Shown here: in pieces, positions 1 to 6,692 of the stretch
Layout: each line of letters begins with the position of its first letter
How positions within the stretch are numbered: the stretch's first letter is position 1
Source of the DNA: Pseudomonadota bacterium
Lineage (GTDB): Bacteria > Pseudomonadota > Alphaproteobacteria > Azospirillales > Azospirillaceae
Direction: 5' to 3'
Length of the DNA: 7,399 nucleotides
Assembly (NCBI GenBank): GCA_023412175.1
Contig: JAEYOB010000529.1
Coordinates: 1 to 7,399, forward strand
Made by a program: the position numbers and the translations under genes
The notes under the pieces: model-generated
What the model was told of the DNA's origin: nothing
The model's database searches: none
What the model saw: the letters and a program-made list of their open reading frames with translations, nothing else

Positions 1-315
1 GGGTTTCGGCAGATACTCGAAGGCGCCGCGCTCGGCCGCCTTCACGGCGGTGATCAGCGTGTTCTGCGCGCTCATCACGATGACGCGCAGGTCGGGGCGC
101 AGCTTCTTGATGCGCGGGATGAGGTCCAGCCCGTTCTCGTCGGGCATCACCACGTCGGTGATGACCAGATCGCCCTGGCCGTCGGACACCCAGCGCCACA
201 GGGTCGAGGCGTTTCCGGTGGTGCGCACCTCATGGCCCAGCCGGGCCAGTGCCTGCGTAAGGACCGTGCGGATCGCGCGGTCGTCATCCGCCACCAGGAT
301 CGTTGCCGCGGCCAT
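1..315 (-). CDS. ntrC: Nitrogen regulation response regulator NtrC (partial, receiver domain only)
   Basis: These 105 codons are the N-terminal receiver domain of a response regulator; the gene runs off the left edge of the window. The acidic pocket D11-D12, the phosphoacceptor D54 (in [12 protein letters not shown]), S82 (in VIVMSAQN) and K104 (in YLPKP) all sit at the positions expected for NtrC. In the NtrC family this domain is followed by a sigma-54-interacting AAA+ domain and a Fis-type DNA-binding domain, neither visible here. NtrB phosphorylates NtrC under nitrogen limitation, and it then activates sigma-54 promoters of nitrogen-assimilation genes. The start ATG shares its A with the ntrB stop codon (TGATG), and no Shine-Dalgarno sequence stands out, so translation probably depends on ntrB. 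The identification as NtrC rather than a related regulator rests on the adjacent NtrB-type kinase and dusB, and on the match of the receiver residues. Confidence 0.93.
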   Translation of the reverse strand, partial: MAAATILVADDDRAIRTVLTQALARLGHEVRTTGNASTLWRWVSDGQGDLVITDVVMPDENGLDLIPRIKKLRPDLRVIVMSAQNTLITAVKAAERGAFEYLPKP

Positions 316-1487
316 CAGCGTGAACCCCGCTCGGCACGGCGCGAGGCACCCTCCCCCGGAACTTGCGATTCATCGTACATGGGCAGCGACACCTTGAAGA
401 CGGTCCGGCGCGGCTGGCTGTCGAATTCGATGACGCCGCCGTGGTCGCCGATGATCTTCGCAACCAATGCAAGACCAAGGCCAGTTCCGTTGACCTTGGT
501 GGTGACGAAGGCGTCGAACAGGTTGGTGCGCAGATCCTCGGGGATGCCGTCGCCATTATCCTGCACGGAAACCAGCAACGGCAACGGCAGGCGCGTGTCG
601 CCGCCGGGCAGTGCCATGCGCACGCCGTGCTGGTAGGCGGTGGACAGCACGATCTCGGCGCCCTGGTCGGGGCATGCCTCTGCTGCATTTTTAATCAGGT
701 TGAGGAAGACCTGGATAAGCTGGTCGCGATTGCCCAGAACCGGCGGCAGCGATGGGTCGTAGCGCTCGACGAAGCGGACGCTGCGGCCGAAACCGTTCTG
801 AGCGATCTTGCGGACGTGCTCCAGCACGGTGTGGATGTTCACCGGTCCGCGGTCGAGCGGGCGGTCGGAGAACACCTCCATGCGGTTGACCAGCGCGACG
901 ATGCGGTCGGCCTCGTCGCAGATCAGACGGGTCAGCACGCGGTCCTGCTCGTCGGCGTTCTCTTCCAGCAACTGGGCGGCGCCGCGGATGCCGGACAGCG
1001 GATTCTTCACCTCGTGCGCCAGCATGGCGGCCATGGCCGAGACCGAGCGTGCGGCGTTCCGGTGGGTCAGCGAGTTGTCGATCTTGCGGGCCAGCGAGCG
1101 CTCGTGCAGCGTCACCACCAGATGATCGGAGCCGTCGCCCATCACCGTCACCTGCGCCGTCACCGTGTGCTGGCCGATGCGCGGGGTGTCGATGACGATG
1201 CCTTCCTGCGAGGCGCGCAGGCTGCCGCGCCGGGCCTGGGCGAGCAGCCCCATGACCGGGCTGTCGGATTGCAGCAGCGCCGACAGCGGCATGCCTTCTA
1301 TCATGCTGGCGCTGACGTCGAAGAACTCCTGCGCCTCGATGTTCACGAAACGGATGTCCCCAGCCCCGTCGACCACCAGCACCGGGTCGGGCAGCGCGTT
1401 GAGCACCGCCCGCGGATCGACGGTGCTCGGGCGGAGGGGGATGCGCGGCGCACGCCGCGTTGCCGACGTGGCCATGCGCGACGACAT
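315..1487 (-). CDS. ntrB: Nitrogen regulation sensor histidine kinase NtrB
   Basis: A 390-residue soluble two-component sensor kinase with no membrane segments, as expected for NtrB (GlnL), which phosphorylates or dephosphorylates NtrC according to the PII signal. A PAS-like domain covers about residues 25-130. The dimerisation/phosphoacceptor helix carries H158 in [12 protein letters not shown]. The ATPase domain has the N box with N267 (NLIKNAAEA), the G1 box at 310-316 (DNGDGIP) and the G2 box at 333-340 (NGTGLGLA). The open frame extends 96 codons further upstream inside dusB, but that extension is low-complexity shadow sequence. The ATG at 1487 overlaps the dusB stop as TGATG, has a GAGAGG ahead of it, and gives the usual family length. 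It lies between dusB and ntrC, as described for Azospirillum and other alphaproteobacteria. Confidence 0.95.
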   Translation of the reverse strand: MSSRMATSATRRAPRIPLRPSTVDPRAVLNALPDPVLVVDGAGDIRFVNIEAQEFFDVSASMIEGMPLSALLQSDSPVMGLLAQARRGSLRASQEGIVIDTPRIGQHTVTAQVTVMGDGSDHLVVTLHERSLARKIDNSLTHRNAARSVSAMAAMLAHEVKNPLSGIRGAAQLLEENADEQDRVLTRLICDEADRIVALVNRMEVFSDRPLDRGPVNIHTVLEHVRKIAQNGFGRSVRFVERYDPSLPPVLGNRDQLIQVFLNLIKNAAEACPDQGAEIVLSTAYQHGVRMALPGGDTRLPLPLLVSVQDNGDGIPEDLRTNLFDAFVTTKVNGTGLGLALVAKIIGDHGGVIEFDSQPRRTVFKVSLPMYDESQVPGEGASRRAERGSR

Positions 1488-2473
1488 CAGGCGGCCATCC
1501 TCTCGATCACGGGGTGGTAGAACCGGCGGATCCGCTCGCGCACCGCGTCGGCCCCGTCGATCAGGTTGATCTCGGCGCGGAATTCGGCCGAGCCCGGCAG
1601 CCCCTTGGAGTACCAGGACACGTGCTTGCGGGCGACGCGCACCCCCGGCTCGGTGCCGTAATGGCTGAGCATCGCATCGAAATGCTCCAGCAAGGTGGCC
1701 AACTGCTCGTGCAGCGGCGGGTCGGGCAGCCGCTCGCCGGTGCGCAGATAGTGCATGACCTGCGCCGGGAACCACGGGCGGCCATAGGTGCCGCGGCCGA
1801 TCATCACGCCGTCGGCGCCGGATTCCGACAGCGCGCGGTCCACGTCCTCAAAGGTCTGGATGTCGCCGTTGACCACCACGGGGATCGACACGGCCTCCTT
1901 CACCTTGCGCACGAAGGCCCAGTCGGCGGTGCCGTTGTACATCTGGTTGCGGGTGCGGCCGTGGATCGTGATCATCTTGATCCCGCTTTCCTCGGCGATG
2001 CGCGCCAGCCTGGGAGCGTTGAGATTGCCGTGGTCCCAGCCCATCCGGGTCTTCAGCGTCACCGGAACGTTCACCGCCTTGACGGTGGTCTCCAGGATGC
2101 GGCCGGCCAGCGGTTCGTCGCGCATCAGCGCCGAGCCGGCATAGCCGTTGACCACCTTCTTCACCGGGCAGCCGAAGTTGATGTCGACGATGGCGACGCC
2201 GCGGTCCTCGTTCAGCTTGGCCGCCTCGGCCATGACGCCAGGCTCGCAGCCGGCGAGCTGCACCGCCATCGGGAATTCTTCCGGCACGGTCTCGACCATG
2301 CGCAGGGTCTGGCGGTTCTCGCGGATCATCGCCTGGCTGGCGATCATCTCGGACACGACGAGGCCGCAGCCGGTGCGCTTGACCAGGCGGCGGAACGGAA
2401 GGTCGGTGACCCCGGACATGGGGGCGAGGATCACCGGATCCGACAGGGGAATGGAACCGATCTGGATGGCCAT
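1487..2473 (-). CDS. dusB: tRNA-dihydrouridine synthase DusB (NifR3)
   Basis: A 328-residue FMN-dependent enzyme that reduces specific uridines in the tRNA D-loop to dihydrouridine using NADPH. The N-terminal TIM barrel opens with the FMN-binding [14 protein letters not shown] (residues 17-30). The catalytic cysteine is C102 in [19 protein letters not shown]. Further family signatures are KTRMGW (141-146), the [11 protein letters not shown] segment (171-181), VNGDI (201-205) and [13 protein letters not shown] (222-234). The C-terminal helical RNA-binding part starts near residue 250, and the length fits the family. The first ATG is used because the protein begins directly with the [15 protein letters not shown] core. 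No Shine-Dalgarno sequence is evident; instead a hairpin and a five-codon mini-ORF precede the start. Historically called nifR3 from its place upstream of ntrBC in nitrogen-fixing alphaproteobacteria, it is first in this operon. The co-transcription may be passive rather than functional. Confidence 0.96.
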   Translation of the reverse strand: MAIQIGSIPLSDPVILAPMSGVTDLPFRRLVKRTGCGLVVSEMIASQAMIRENRQTLRMVETVPEEFPMAVQLAGCEPGVMAEAAKLNEDRGVAIVDINFGCPVKKVVNGYAGSALMRDEPLAGRILETTVKAVNVPVTLKTRMGWDHGNLNAPRLARIAEESGIKMITIHGRTRNQMYNGTADWAFVRKVKEAVSIPVVVNGDIQTFEDVDRALSESGADGVMIGRGTYGRPWFPAQVMHYLRTGERLPDPPLHEQLATLLEHFDAMLSHYGTEPGVRVARKHVSWYSKGLPGSAEFRAEINLIDGADAVRERIRRFYHPVIERMAA

Positions 2474-2474
2474 T

Positions 2475-2492
2475 TCAGTCTGCCCATTTCAT
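2475..2492 (-). other. Possible five-codon leader ORF (MKWAD) ahead of dusB
   Basis: On the minus strand ATG AAA TGG GCA GAC TGA ends one base before the dusB ATG (TGA-A-ATG). It would lie in the leader made from the putative promoter at 2525-2553. No convincing ribosome binding site precedes it, so it may be chance. Confidence 0.2.
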
Positions 2493-2496
2493 GGGC
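2482..2496 (-). promoter_or_regulatory. Hairpin in the dusB leader over the ribosome-binding region
   Basis: GCCCAT-TTC-ATGGGC is a perfect 6-bp inverted repeat with a 3-base loop. In dusB mRNA its 3' arm ends 8 bases before the start codon, where a Shine-Dalgarno sequence would normally be. It could modulate initiation. It is not followed by a T tract, so it is not an intrinsic terminator. Confidence 0.35.
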
Positions 2497-2524
2497 GTCT
2501 CAGTAATTTGCTGGGATTTTGGGC

Positions 2525-2553
2525 AGGATACACATCGCATGCTCCGTTTGCAA
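2525..2553 (-). promoter_or_regulatory. Putative sigma-70-type promoter of dusB-ntrB-ntrC
   Basis: On the minus strand TTGCAA (2553-2548) and TATCCT (2530-2525) are separated by exactly 17 bases, with TGTG just before the -10. This predicts a transcript start near 2518 and a leader of about 45 bases. It lies in the only sizeable non-coding gap upstream of dusB. No sigma-54 -24/-12 element was recognised here. Confidence 0.45.
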
Positions 2554-2596
2554 GCGTGTGCGGTGCAGCATTCCCGCTGGGATGAGTGATTGTTGC

Positions 2597-3415
2597 TTAG
2601 CTCTTCAAGATGTCGGCGACGAACTTGACGCCCAAATAGGCAAGTGTGAGCAAAAGATAGGCAATCAACACCAGCCTCGCCGCGGTGCGCCCCTTCACGC
2701 CGGTTCGCATGTGAGCAAACAACAGGCCGGCAATGACGGCAAAAGTGGCAAGAGAAAACAAGATTTTATGATCGAAGCGCAACGACACGCCCTGCTCGTA
2801 GTGCAGGACGGCCATGCCCGTGACGAGGCCCGCGCCCAGCACGACCTCCGACGCAACGAGCAGGCGGACCTGGAGTCGTTCGCTTTCCGCCATGGGCGGC
2901 AGGAATCGGGTGAGCGCGGTCGGGCGTTTGGCCTTCAGCGCACGCTCCTGGAGAAAAGCGGCCAGCGACGCCACGGCCGCCAGGGTCAGCAGCGCGTAGG
3001 TGACGACGGAAACGGCGATGTGCACGTCGATCCAGATGCCCGGTGCACCTCCCTGCAGCATCGGCGCCCGCGTTCCCTCGGAAAGCGTCGCCACCACCGC
3101 CACGGCCACCAGATAGGGCAGAAGCAGGGGCGACAGGCGCCACGCCGAGCGCGTCACCGCGCAGAGCCCGGCGAACAGCAGCATGCACGTCGCGATGGTC
3201 ACCCACAGGGCGGTGGGGAGACCCGTCGTCCAGGCGCCGCCGATGCGCACCGAGGCCCAGATCACCGGCCCGAGCACGGCCAGCGCCAGAGCGCCCCAGA
3301 ACATGCCCGAACGTCCCTGCTCACCGGCGCCGCCGACGCTGCGGTAGGGATAGAGCGAGGCCGGAAGCAGCGCCAGGAGCGCCGTCAGGCTGAAGACGAG
3401 GTTCTGAGACATCAT
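2597..3415 (-). CDS. CcsA/YpjD-family cytochrome c assembly-like inner membrane protein
   Basis: A 272-residue integral membrane protein with about eight hydrophobic helices (roughly residues 4-24, 38-58, 66-88, 95-111, 128-156, 185-205, 217-236, 245-266). The pattern matches the cytochrome C assembly protein family (CcsA/CcmC/HemX-like), especially the YpjD-type members often found beside ffh. H132 in WIDVHIAVSVVTYALLTLAA, followed by FLQER, and H216 in FDHKILFS are the family-type conserved histidines (haem ligands in CcsA relatives). The segment ending AYLGVKFVADIL is also typical. A role in haem handling is only inferred, since YpjD-type proteins are poorly characterised. The start was set at 3415 (MMSQ, or 3412), because the longer frame from 3514 would add a hydrophilic, repeat-like N-terminus ahead of the first membrane helix. 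A purine-rich GGAGGAGGGAAGGG stretch precedes it. No ccm/ccs partner genes or ffh are in the window. Confidence 0.8.
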   Translation of the reverse strand: MMSQNLVFSLTALLALLPASLYPYRSVGGAGEQGRSGMFWGALALAVLGPVIWASVRIGGAWTTGLPTALWVTIATCMLLFAGLCAVTRSAWRLSPLLLPYLVAVAVVATLSEGTRAPMLQGGAPGIWIDVHIAVSVVTYALLTLAAVASLAAFLQERALKAKRPTALTRFLPPMAESERLQVRLLVASEVVLGAGLVTGMAVLHYEQGVSLRFDHKILFSLATFAVIAGLLFAHMRTGVKGRTAARLVLIAYLLLTLAYLGVKFVADILKS

Positions 3416-3427
3416 CGGCCGACCATG

Positions 3428-3460
3428 CCCTTCCCTCCTCCGATCCCCTGCCCCTCCCCC
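3428..3460 (-). repeat. G-tract cluster (possible G-quadruplex) in the leader of the ccsA-like gene
   Basis: On the minus strand there are five G runs of 3-5 bases (3460-3456, 3454-3451, 3448-3445, 3435-3433, 3430-3428) separated by loops of 1, 2, 9 and 2 bases. The tract lies between the putative promoter and the start codon and includes the likely Shine-Dalgarno sequence. With the adjoining TTGGCGGGGCGCGAGGG it may be part of a dispersed intergenic repeat. Neither folding nor repetition can be tested from this window. Confidence 0.35.
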
Positions 3461-3489
3461 TTGGCGGGGCGCGAGGGACAGGCTAGGCT
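3461..3489 (+). promoter_or_regulatory. Putative promoter of ispDF-pncC
   Basis: TTGGCG (3461-3466) and TAGGCT (3484-3489) are 17 bases apart on the plus strand, predicting a start near 3496 and a leader of about 40 bases to the ispDF ATG. The -10 overlaps the -10 of the opposing candidate. The hexamers are only partial matches in GC-rich DNA. Confidence 0.35.
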
Positions 3490-3507
3490 CCGCCGCGTCG
3501 CCGTCAA
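3480..3507 (-). promoter_or_regulatory. Putative promoter of the ccsA-like gene
   Basis: On the minus strand TTGACG (3507-3502) and TAGCCT (3485-3480) are 16 bases apart, predicting a start near 3473. Such a transcript would exclude the more upstream ATG at 3514 and supports the start at 3415. Confidence 0.35.
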
Positions 3508-3537
3508 GTCGCAAATCAACTCCCGGACCATCCCATC

Positions 3538-4686
3538 ATGCCGTCCTGCATTGCGTTGATCGTCGCTGGCGGTTCCGGCCAGCGATTCGGCGCCGAGCGC
3601 CCCAAACAATACCACGACCTTGCCGGACAGCCCGTGCTCCGCCGCACGGTCGAGGCGTTCCTTCGCCATCCTGCGGTCACCGGCGTCCAGGTGGTGATCC
3701 AACCTGCGCATCGCGACCTCTACGACGACGCCGTTGCCGGACTGGGACTGCCCGAACCGGTCGCCGGCGGCGCCTCCCGCCAGGACTCGGTGCGCAACGG
3801 CCTGGAGCGGCTGGGCAACCCCGATCTCGTGCTCATCCACGACGCGGCCCGGCCGCTGATCGATGCGGGCACCATCCAGGCGGTCGTCGATGCCCTGGCG
3901 GATGCGCCGGGCGCGCTGGCCGCCGTGCCGGTGGCCGACACCCTGAAGCGCTGCGACGGCGCCGAGGTGGCTGGCACCGTGGACCGCACCGGACTGTGGC
4001 GGGCGCAGACCCCGCAGGGCTTCCGCTATGCCGACATCCTGGCCGCGCACCGCGCGGCGGCCGGGCTCGACCACACCGACGACGCGGCGGTGGCCGAGCG
4101 CACCGGGCTCCGCGTGGTGCTGGTGCCGGGCAAGGAGGAGAACTTCAAGGTGACCACCCAGGACGACCTCTCCCGCGCCGAGCGCATCGTGACCCGGACG
4201 CTGGGCGACGTGCGCACCGGCACCGGCTTCGACGTGCACCGATTCACCGACGGCGACGCCGTCATTCTGTGCGGCGTGCGGGTGCCGCACACCCAGAAGC
4301 TGGAGGGGCACTCCGACGCCGACGTTGGGCTGCACGCCCTGACCGACGCCATCCTCGGCGCCATCGGCTCCGGAGACATCGGCAGCCACTTCCCGCCCGG
4401 CGACCCGCAATGGCGCGGCGCCGACAGCGGAAAGTTCCTCCGGCACGCCGCCGAACTGGTGCGCGCCCGCGGCGGGCGCATCGCCCATGTCGACGTGACG
4501 CTGATCTGCGAGCGCCCGAAGGTCGGCCCCCACCGCGCCGCCATGGTGTCCAGCGTGGCGGCGCTGTTGGGTATCGCCGAGGACCGGGTCAGCGTCAAGG
4601 CGACCACCACCGAGCGCCTAGGCTTCACCGGCCGCGGCGAAGGCATCGCCGCACAGGCGGCGGCGACGGTCCGCCTACCGGAATAA
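3538..4686 (+). CDS. ispDF: Bifunctional MEP-pathway enzyme IspD/IspF
   Basis: A 382-residue fusion of two cytosolic enzymes of non-mevalonate isoprenoid synthesis. Residues 1 to about 222 are IspD (MEP cytidylyltransferase, forming CDP-methylerythritol): the nucleotide-binding loop [10 protein letters not shown] with R16 and K23, HDAARP (101-106), the VADTLKR segment with T135, WRAQTPQGF (154-162) and K204 in [11 protein letters not shown]. Residues from about 226 are IspF (MEcPP synthase): metal ligands D232 and H234 in GTGFDVHRF and H266 in [18 protein letters not shown], and the [16 protein letters not shown] signature (356-371). All key residues of both domains are present. The IspE step, which lies between these two reactions, is not in the window. 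Such fusions are common in alphaproteobacteria. The ATG is the first residue of the IspD fold; it has no strong ribosome binding site. pncC follows after 28 bases and is probably co-transcribed. Confidence 0.97.
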   Translation: MPSCIALIVAGGSGQRFGAERPKQYHDLAGQPVLRRTVEAFLRHPAVTGVQVVIQPAHRDLYDDAVAGLGLPEPVAGGASRQDSVRNGLERLGNPDLVLIHDAARPLIDAGTIQAVVDALADAPGALAAVPVADTLKRCDGAEVAGTVDRTGLWRAQTPQGFRYADILAAHRAAAGLDHTDDAAVAERTGLRVVLVPGKEENFKVTTQDDLSRAERIVTRTLGDVRTGTGFDVHRFTDGDAVILCGVRVPHTQKLEGHSDADVGLHALTDAILGAIGSGDIGSHFPPGDPQWRGADSGKFLRHAAELVRARGGRIAHVDVTLICERPKVGPHRAAMVSSVAALLGIAEDRVSVKATTTERLGFTGRGEGIAAQAAATVRLPE

Positions 4687-4700
4687 AGTTGCCGGACCTC

Positions 4701-4706
4701 AGGAGG
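4701..4706 (+). promoter_or_regulatory. Strong ribosome binding site of pncC
   Basis: AGGAGG lies 8 bases before the ATG at 4715, in the 28-base gap after the ispDF stop. It fixes the pncC start and contrasts with the weak or absent Shine-Dalgarno sequences of ispDF, dusB and ntrC. Confidence 0.8.
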
Positions 4707-4714
4707 GGCGAACG

Positions 4715-5212
4715 ATGTTCCCTGACCATATCCGCGAACTGGCCGCCAAGCTGCTGGCCGAGTACGGCGCGGCCGGCCAGATGGCCGCCGCCGCCGAATC
4801 CTGCACCGGCGGGCTGATCGCCGCCGCGATCACCGACATCCCCGGCTCGTCCGAGGTGTTCGAGCGCGGCTTCGTCACCTACACCAACCTTGCCAAGTCG
4901 GAGATGCTGGACGTGCCGCCCAGCCTGATCGCCGCCCACGGCGCGGTCAGCGCCGAGGTGGCGGTGGCGATGGCGGTGGGCGCGCTCGCCAGATCGAAGG
5001 CGGACGTCAGCGTGGCGGTGACCGGCGTCGCCGGACCGGGCGGCGGCACCCCGGTCAAGCCGGTCGGCCGGGTCTACATCGCCACCGCCGTGCGCGACGG
5101 CCGGGCGGAGGCGCGCGAACACACCTTCGCCGGCGACCGCCAGGAGGTGCGCCTGCAGACCGTGGAGCATGCGCTGGAACGCCTGCTTGCGGCGCGGCCG
5201 ACGGCGGCGTGA
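4715..5212 (+). CDS. pncC: CinA C-terminal-domain protein, probable nicotinamide-nucleotide amidohydrolase PncC
   Basis: A 165-residue single-domain protein matching stand-alone CinA C-terminal domains. Characterised members (PncC/YgaD) hydrolyse nicotinamide mononucleotide to nicotinate mononucleotide and ammonia in pyridine-nucleotide salvage. Family signatures in order are AESCTGGLI (27-35) with S29 and T31, ITDIPGSSEVFERGFVTY (39-56), HGAVSAEVA (75-83), VTGVAGPGGGTPVKPVG (102-118) and FAGDRQEVR (138-146). The N-terminal molybdopterin-binding-like domain of full-length CinA is absent, and 165 residues is the normal stand-alone size, so this is not a truncation. The start is set by the AGGAGG 8 bases upstream. 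It is the second gene after ispDF and converges on ratA with only 19 bases between the stops. The enzymatic function is inferred from the family; not every member has been tested. Confidence 0.9.
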   Translation: MFPDHIRELAAKLLAEYGAAGQMAAAAESCTGGLIAAAITDIPGSSEVFERGFVTYTNLAKSEMLDVPPSLIAAHGAVSAEVAVAMAVGALARSKADVSVAVTGVAGPGGGTPVKPVGRVYIATAVRDGRAEAREHTFAGDRQEVRLQTVEHALERLLAARPTAA

Positions 5213-5225
5213 CGCTACGGAGCGT
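5212..5225. terminator. Short hairpin between convergent pncC and ratA
   Basis: ACGCT-ACGG-AGCGT is a perfect 5-bp stem with a 4-base loop that fills most of the 19-base gap between the pncC and ratA stops. There is no T tract on either side, so intrinsic termination is uncertain; it is simply the only candidate in the gap. Confidence 0.25.
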
Positions 5226-5231
5226 GCTGAC

Positions 5232-5702
5232 CTACGCGGCGGTCGTCGAGGCGCCGGCCGCGGCCGGCGTGGCGCCATAGAGCTGCGCGGCGCGGGTCTC
5301 GAAGGCGTGCACCATGCGCTTGACCGCCTCGTTGAACAGCACGCCCATGATCTTCTGCAGGATCGCCGAGCGGAACTCGAAATCCACGAAGAAGTCCACG
5401 CACACGCCGCGCTCGTGCGGCGTGAAGATCCAGTGGTTGTTCAGGTACTGGAATGGCCCGTCCGTGTATTGGACGTCGATGCGCCGGGCTTCCTCATTCA
5501 GCTCGACACGCGAGGTAAAGCGCTCGCGCACCATCTTGAAGCCAATCACGAGGTCGGCATGCATCACGTTGCCTTCGCGCTTGCGAATGCGCGAGGCCAT
5601 GCACCAGGGCAGGAACTCCGGGTACTTGTCCACCTCGGCGACCAACCGGTACATCTGGTCCGGGGTGTACGGCAGAACCTTCTTTTCCGCGTGCGTGGGC
5701 AT
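5232..5702 (-). CDS. ratA: RatA/Coq10-family START-like lipid-binding protein
   Basis: A 156-residue protein of the polyketide cyclase/START-like family that includes Coq10 (ubiquinone-binding, needed for respiratory use of ubiquinone) and E. coli RatA (reported to act on ribosome subunit association). Recognisable features are the N-terminal HAEKKVLPYTPDQMYRLVAEVDKYPEF with LPWC (residues 4-34), GFKMVRERFTSRVEL (54-68), DGPFQYLNNHWIF (81-93), VDFFVDFEFRS (102-112) and the C-terminal amphipathic helix FNEAVKRMVHAFETRAAQLYG (123-143). The last 13 residues are an Ala/Thr/Gly tail outside the domain. The start at 5702 has GGGGAG about 5 bases upstream and lies 17 bases after the lipA stop, so the two are probably co-transcribed. 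The database label 'toxin' is doubtful here: no ratB partner is present, and a Coq10-like role is more plausible. Confidence 0.88.
   Translation of the reverse strand: MPTHAEKKVLPYTPDQMYRLVAEVDKYPEFLPWCMASRIRKREGNVMHADLVIGFKMVRERFTSRVELNEEARRIDVQYTDGPFQYLNNHWIFTPHERGVCVDFFVDFEFRSAILQKIMGVLFNEAVKRMVHAFETRAAQLYGATPAAAGASTTAA
5252..5269. repeat. 18-bp perfect palindrome in the 3' end of ratA
   Basis: CGCCGGCCGCGGCCGGCG is fully self-complementary and 100% G+C. It encodes part of the Ala/Gly/Pro tail of RatA. It may be only Ala/Gly codons in GC-rich DNA, but it lies about 20 bases before the stop and could form a very stable RNA structure. Confidence 0.4.
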
Positions 5703-5719
5703 CGCTTCTCCCCGTCTGC

Positions 5720-6676
5720 TTATCCGGCCAAGGCTGCAAGCTTCGCCTCTCGGGCGGCGCGCAGGCGCTCGAAGTCGGCGCCCGCGTGGTAGGACGAGCG
5801 CGTCAGCGGGCTCGCCGCCACCATCAGGAAGCCCTTGGCCCGGCCGAGGCGCGTGTAGCCCTCGAACTCCTCGGGCGTCACGAAGCGGTCCACGGCGGCG
5901 TGCTTCGTCGTCGGCTGCAGATACTGGCCGATGGTCATGAAGTCCACGTCCGCGGCACGCAGGTCGTCCATCACCTGCCCAACCTCCTCCTTCGTCTCGC
6001 CCAGGCCGACCATGATCCCCGACTTGGTGAAGATCGATGGATCCAGCTCCTTCACCCGAGCCAACAGCTGAAGCGAGGTGAAGTAACGCGCACCCGGACG
6101 AATTGTCGGATAGAGCCGCGGCGCCGTCTCCAGATTGTGGTTGAAAACGTCCGGCTTGGCCGCAACGACGGTCTCCACCGCGCCCTTCTTCTTCTGGAAG
6201 TCGGGGGTGAGGATCTCGATGGTCGTGCTGGGCGCCGCGGTGCGGATGGCGCGGATGGTCCGCGCGAAGTGCTCCGCGCCGCCGTCCTCCAGGTCGTCGC
6301 GGTCCACCGAGGTCACCACCACATGGTGCAGGCCGAGCTGGGCGACCGCCTCGGCGACGTTCTCCGGCTCGTGCGGGTCGAGCAGATTGGGCTTGCCGGT
6401 CTCGACGTTGCAGAAGGCGCAGCCGCGCGTGCAGATCGAGCCGAGGATCATGAAGGTGGCGTGCTTGTGCTTCCAGCACTCGCCGATGTTCGGGCAGGCC
6501 GCCTCCTCGCACACGGTGTTGAGCTTGAGGCCGCGCATGAGCTGGCGGGTCTCGTTGTACTCCTGGCTCATCGGCGCCTTGACGCGGATCCAGGCGGGCT
6601 TGCGCTGGATCGGGTTGTCGGGCTTGTGAGCCTTCTCCGGGTGGCGGAGCTTCTCGGTCTGATCGGCCACGGTCAT
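5720..6676 (-). CDS. lipA: Lipoyl synthase LipA
   Basis: A 318-residue radical-SAM enzyme that inserts two sulfur atoms into protein-bound octanoyl groups, making the lipoyl cofactor of 2-oxoacid dehydrogenases and the glycine cleavage system. The auxiliary cluster motif C56-x4-C61-x5-C67 ([12 protein letters not shown]) and the radical-SAM motif C82-x3-C86-x2-C89 (CTRGCAFC) are intact. The C-terminal RSSYHA (293-298) carries the serine that ligates the auxiliary cluster in known LipA proteins. Other signatures are [17 protein letters not shown] (121-137), [11 protein letters not shown] (179-189) and [11 protein letters not shown] (218-228). The start at 6676 (MTVADQ) was preferred because GGGAG lies 11 bases upstream; an in-frame ATG at 6694 would add six residues but has no ribosome binding site. 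It follows lpd and the DUF29 gene and precedes ratA on the same strand. Confidence 0.97.
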   Translation of the reverse strand: MTVADQTEKLRHPEKAHKPDNPIQRKPAWIRVKAPMSQEYNETRQLMRGLKLNTVCEEAACPNIGECWKHKHATFMILGSICTRGCAFCNVETGKPNLLDPHEPENVAEAVAQLGLHHVVVTSVDRDDLEDGGAEHFARTIRAIRTAAPSTTIEILTPDFQKKKGAVETVVAAKPDVFNHNLETAPRLYPTIRPGARYFTSLQLLARVKELDPSIFTKSGIMVGLGETKEEVGQVMDDLRAADVDFMTIGQYLQPTTKHAAVDRFVTPEEFEGYTRLGRAKGFLMVAASPLTRSSYHAGADFERLRAAREAKLAALAG

Positions 6677-6687
6677 GACGTCACGAA

Positions 6688-6692
6688 CTCCC
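6688..6692 (-). promoter_or_regulatory. Ribosome binding site deciding the lipA start
   Basis: GGGAG on the minus strand is 11 bases before the ATG at 6676. The alternative ATG at 6694 overlaps this motif and has none of its own. The spacing is slightly long, so the choice is moderate. Confidence 0.45.

Noticed and set aside
363..1520. 385-codon plus-strand open frame antisense to ntrB
   Set aside because: It mirrors the ntrB reading frame in GC-rich DNA, has low-complexity His/Val/Asp-rich composition and no recognisable domain, while ntrB carries all kinase motifs.
1488..1775. 96-codon N-terminal extension of NtrB inside dusB
   Set aside because: It is the out-of-frame reading of the dusB C-terminus; family length and the TGATG overlap support the start at 1487.
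1460..2506. 348-codon plus-strand open frame antisense to dusB
   Set aside because: Composition rich in His, Asp, Ala and Val typical of an antisense shadow; dusB on the other strand is a clear full-length family member.
2569..2584. Imperfect CATTCCC-GCT-GGGATG hairpin downstream of the ccsA-like gene as terminator
   Set aside because: The stem is short with a bulged base and has no T tract after it on the minus strand.
3416..3514. N-terminal extension of the ccsA-like protein from the ATG at 3514
   Set aside because: It would encode a hydrophilic Arg/Gly-rich stretch from the G-rich intergenic tract ahead of the first membrane helix and lies upstream of the likely transcript start.
3412..4533. 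373-codon minus-strand open frame antisense to ispDF
   Set aside because: A shadow of the well-supported ispDF gene; it ends in the ccsA-like leader only because its TGA happens to overlap that start.
6676..6683. TGACGTCA palindrome at the lipA start as an operator
   Set aside because: A single 8-base palindrome overlapping the start codon with no second copy or known cognate regulator is weak evidence.
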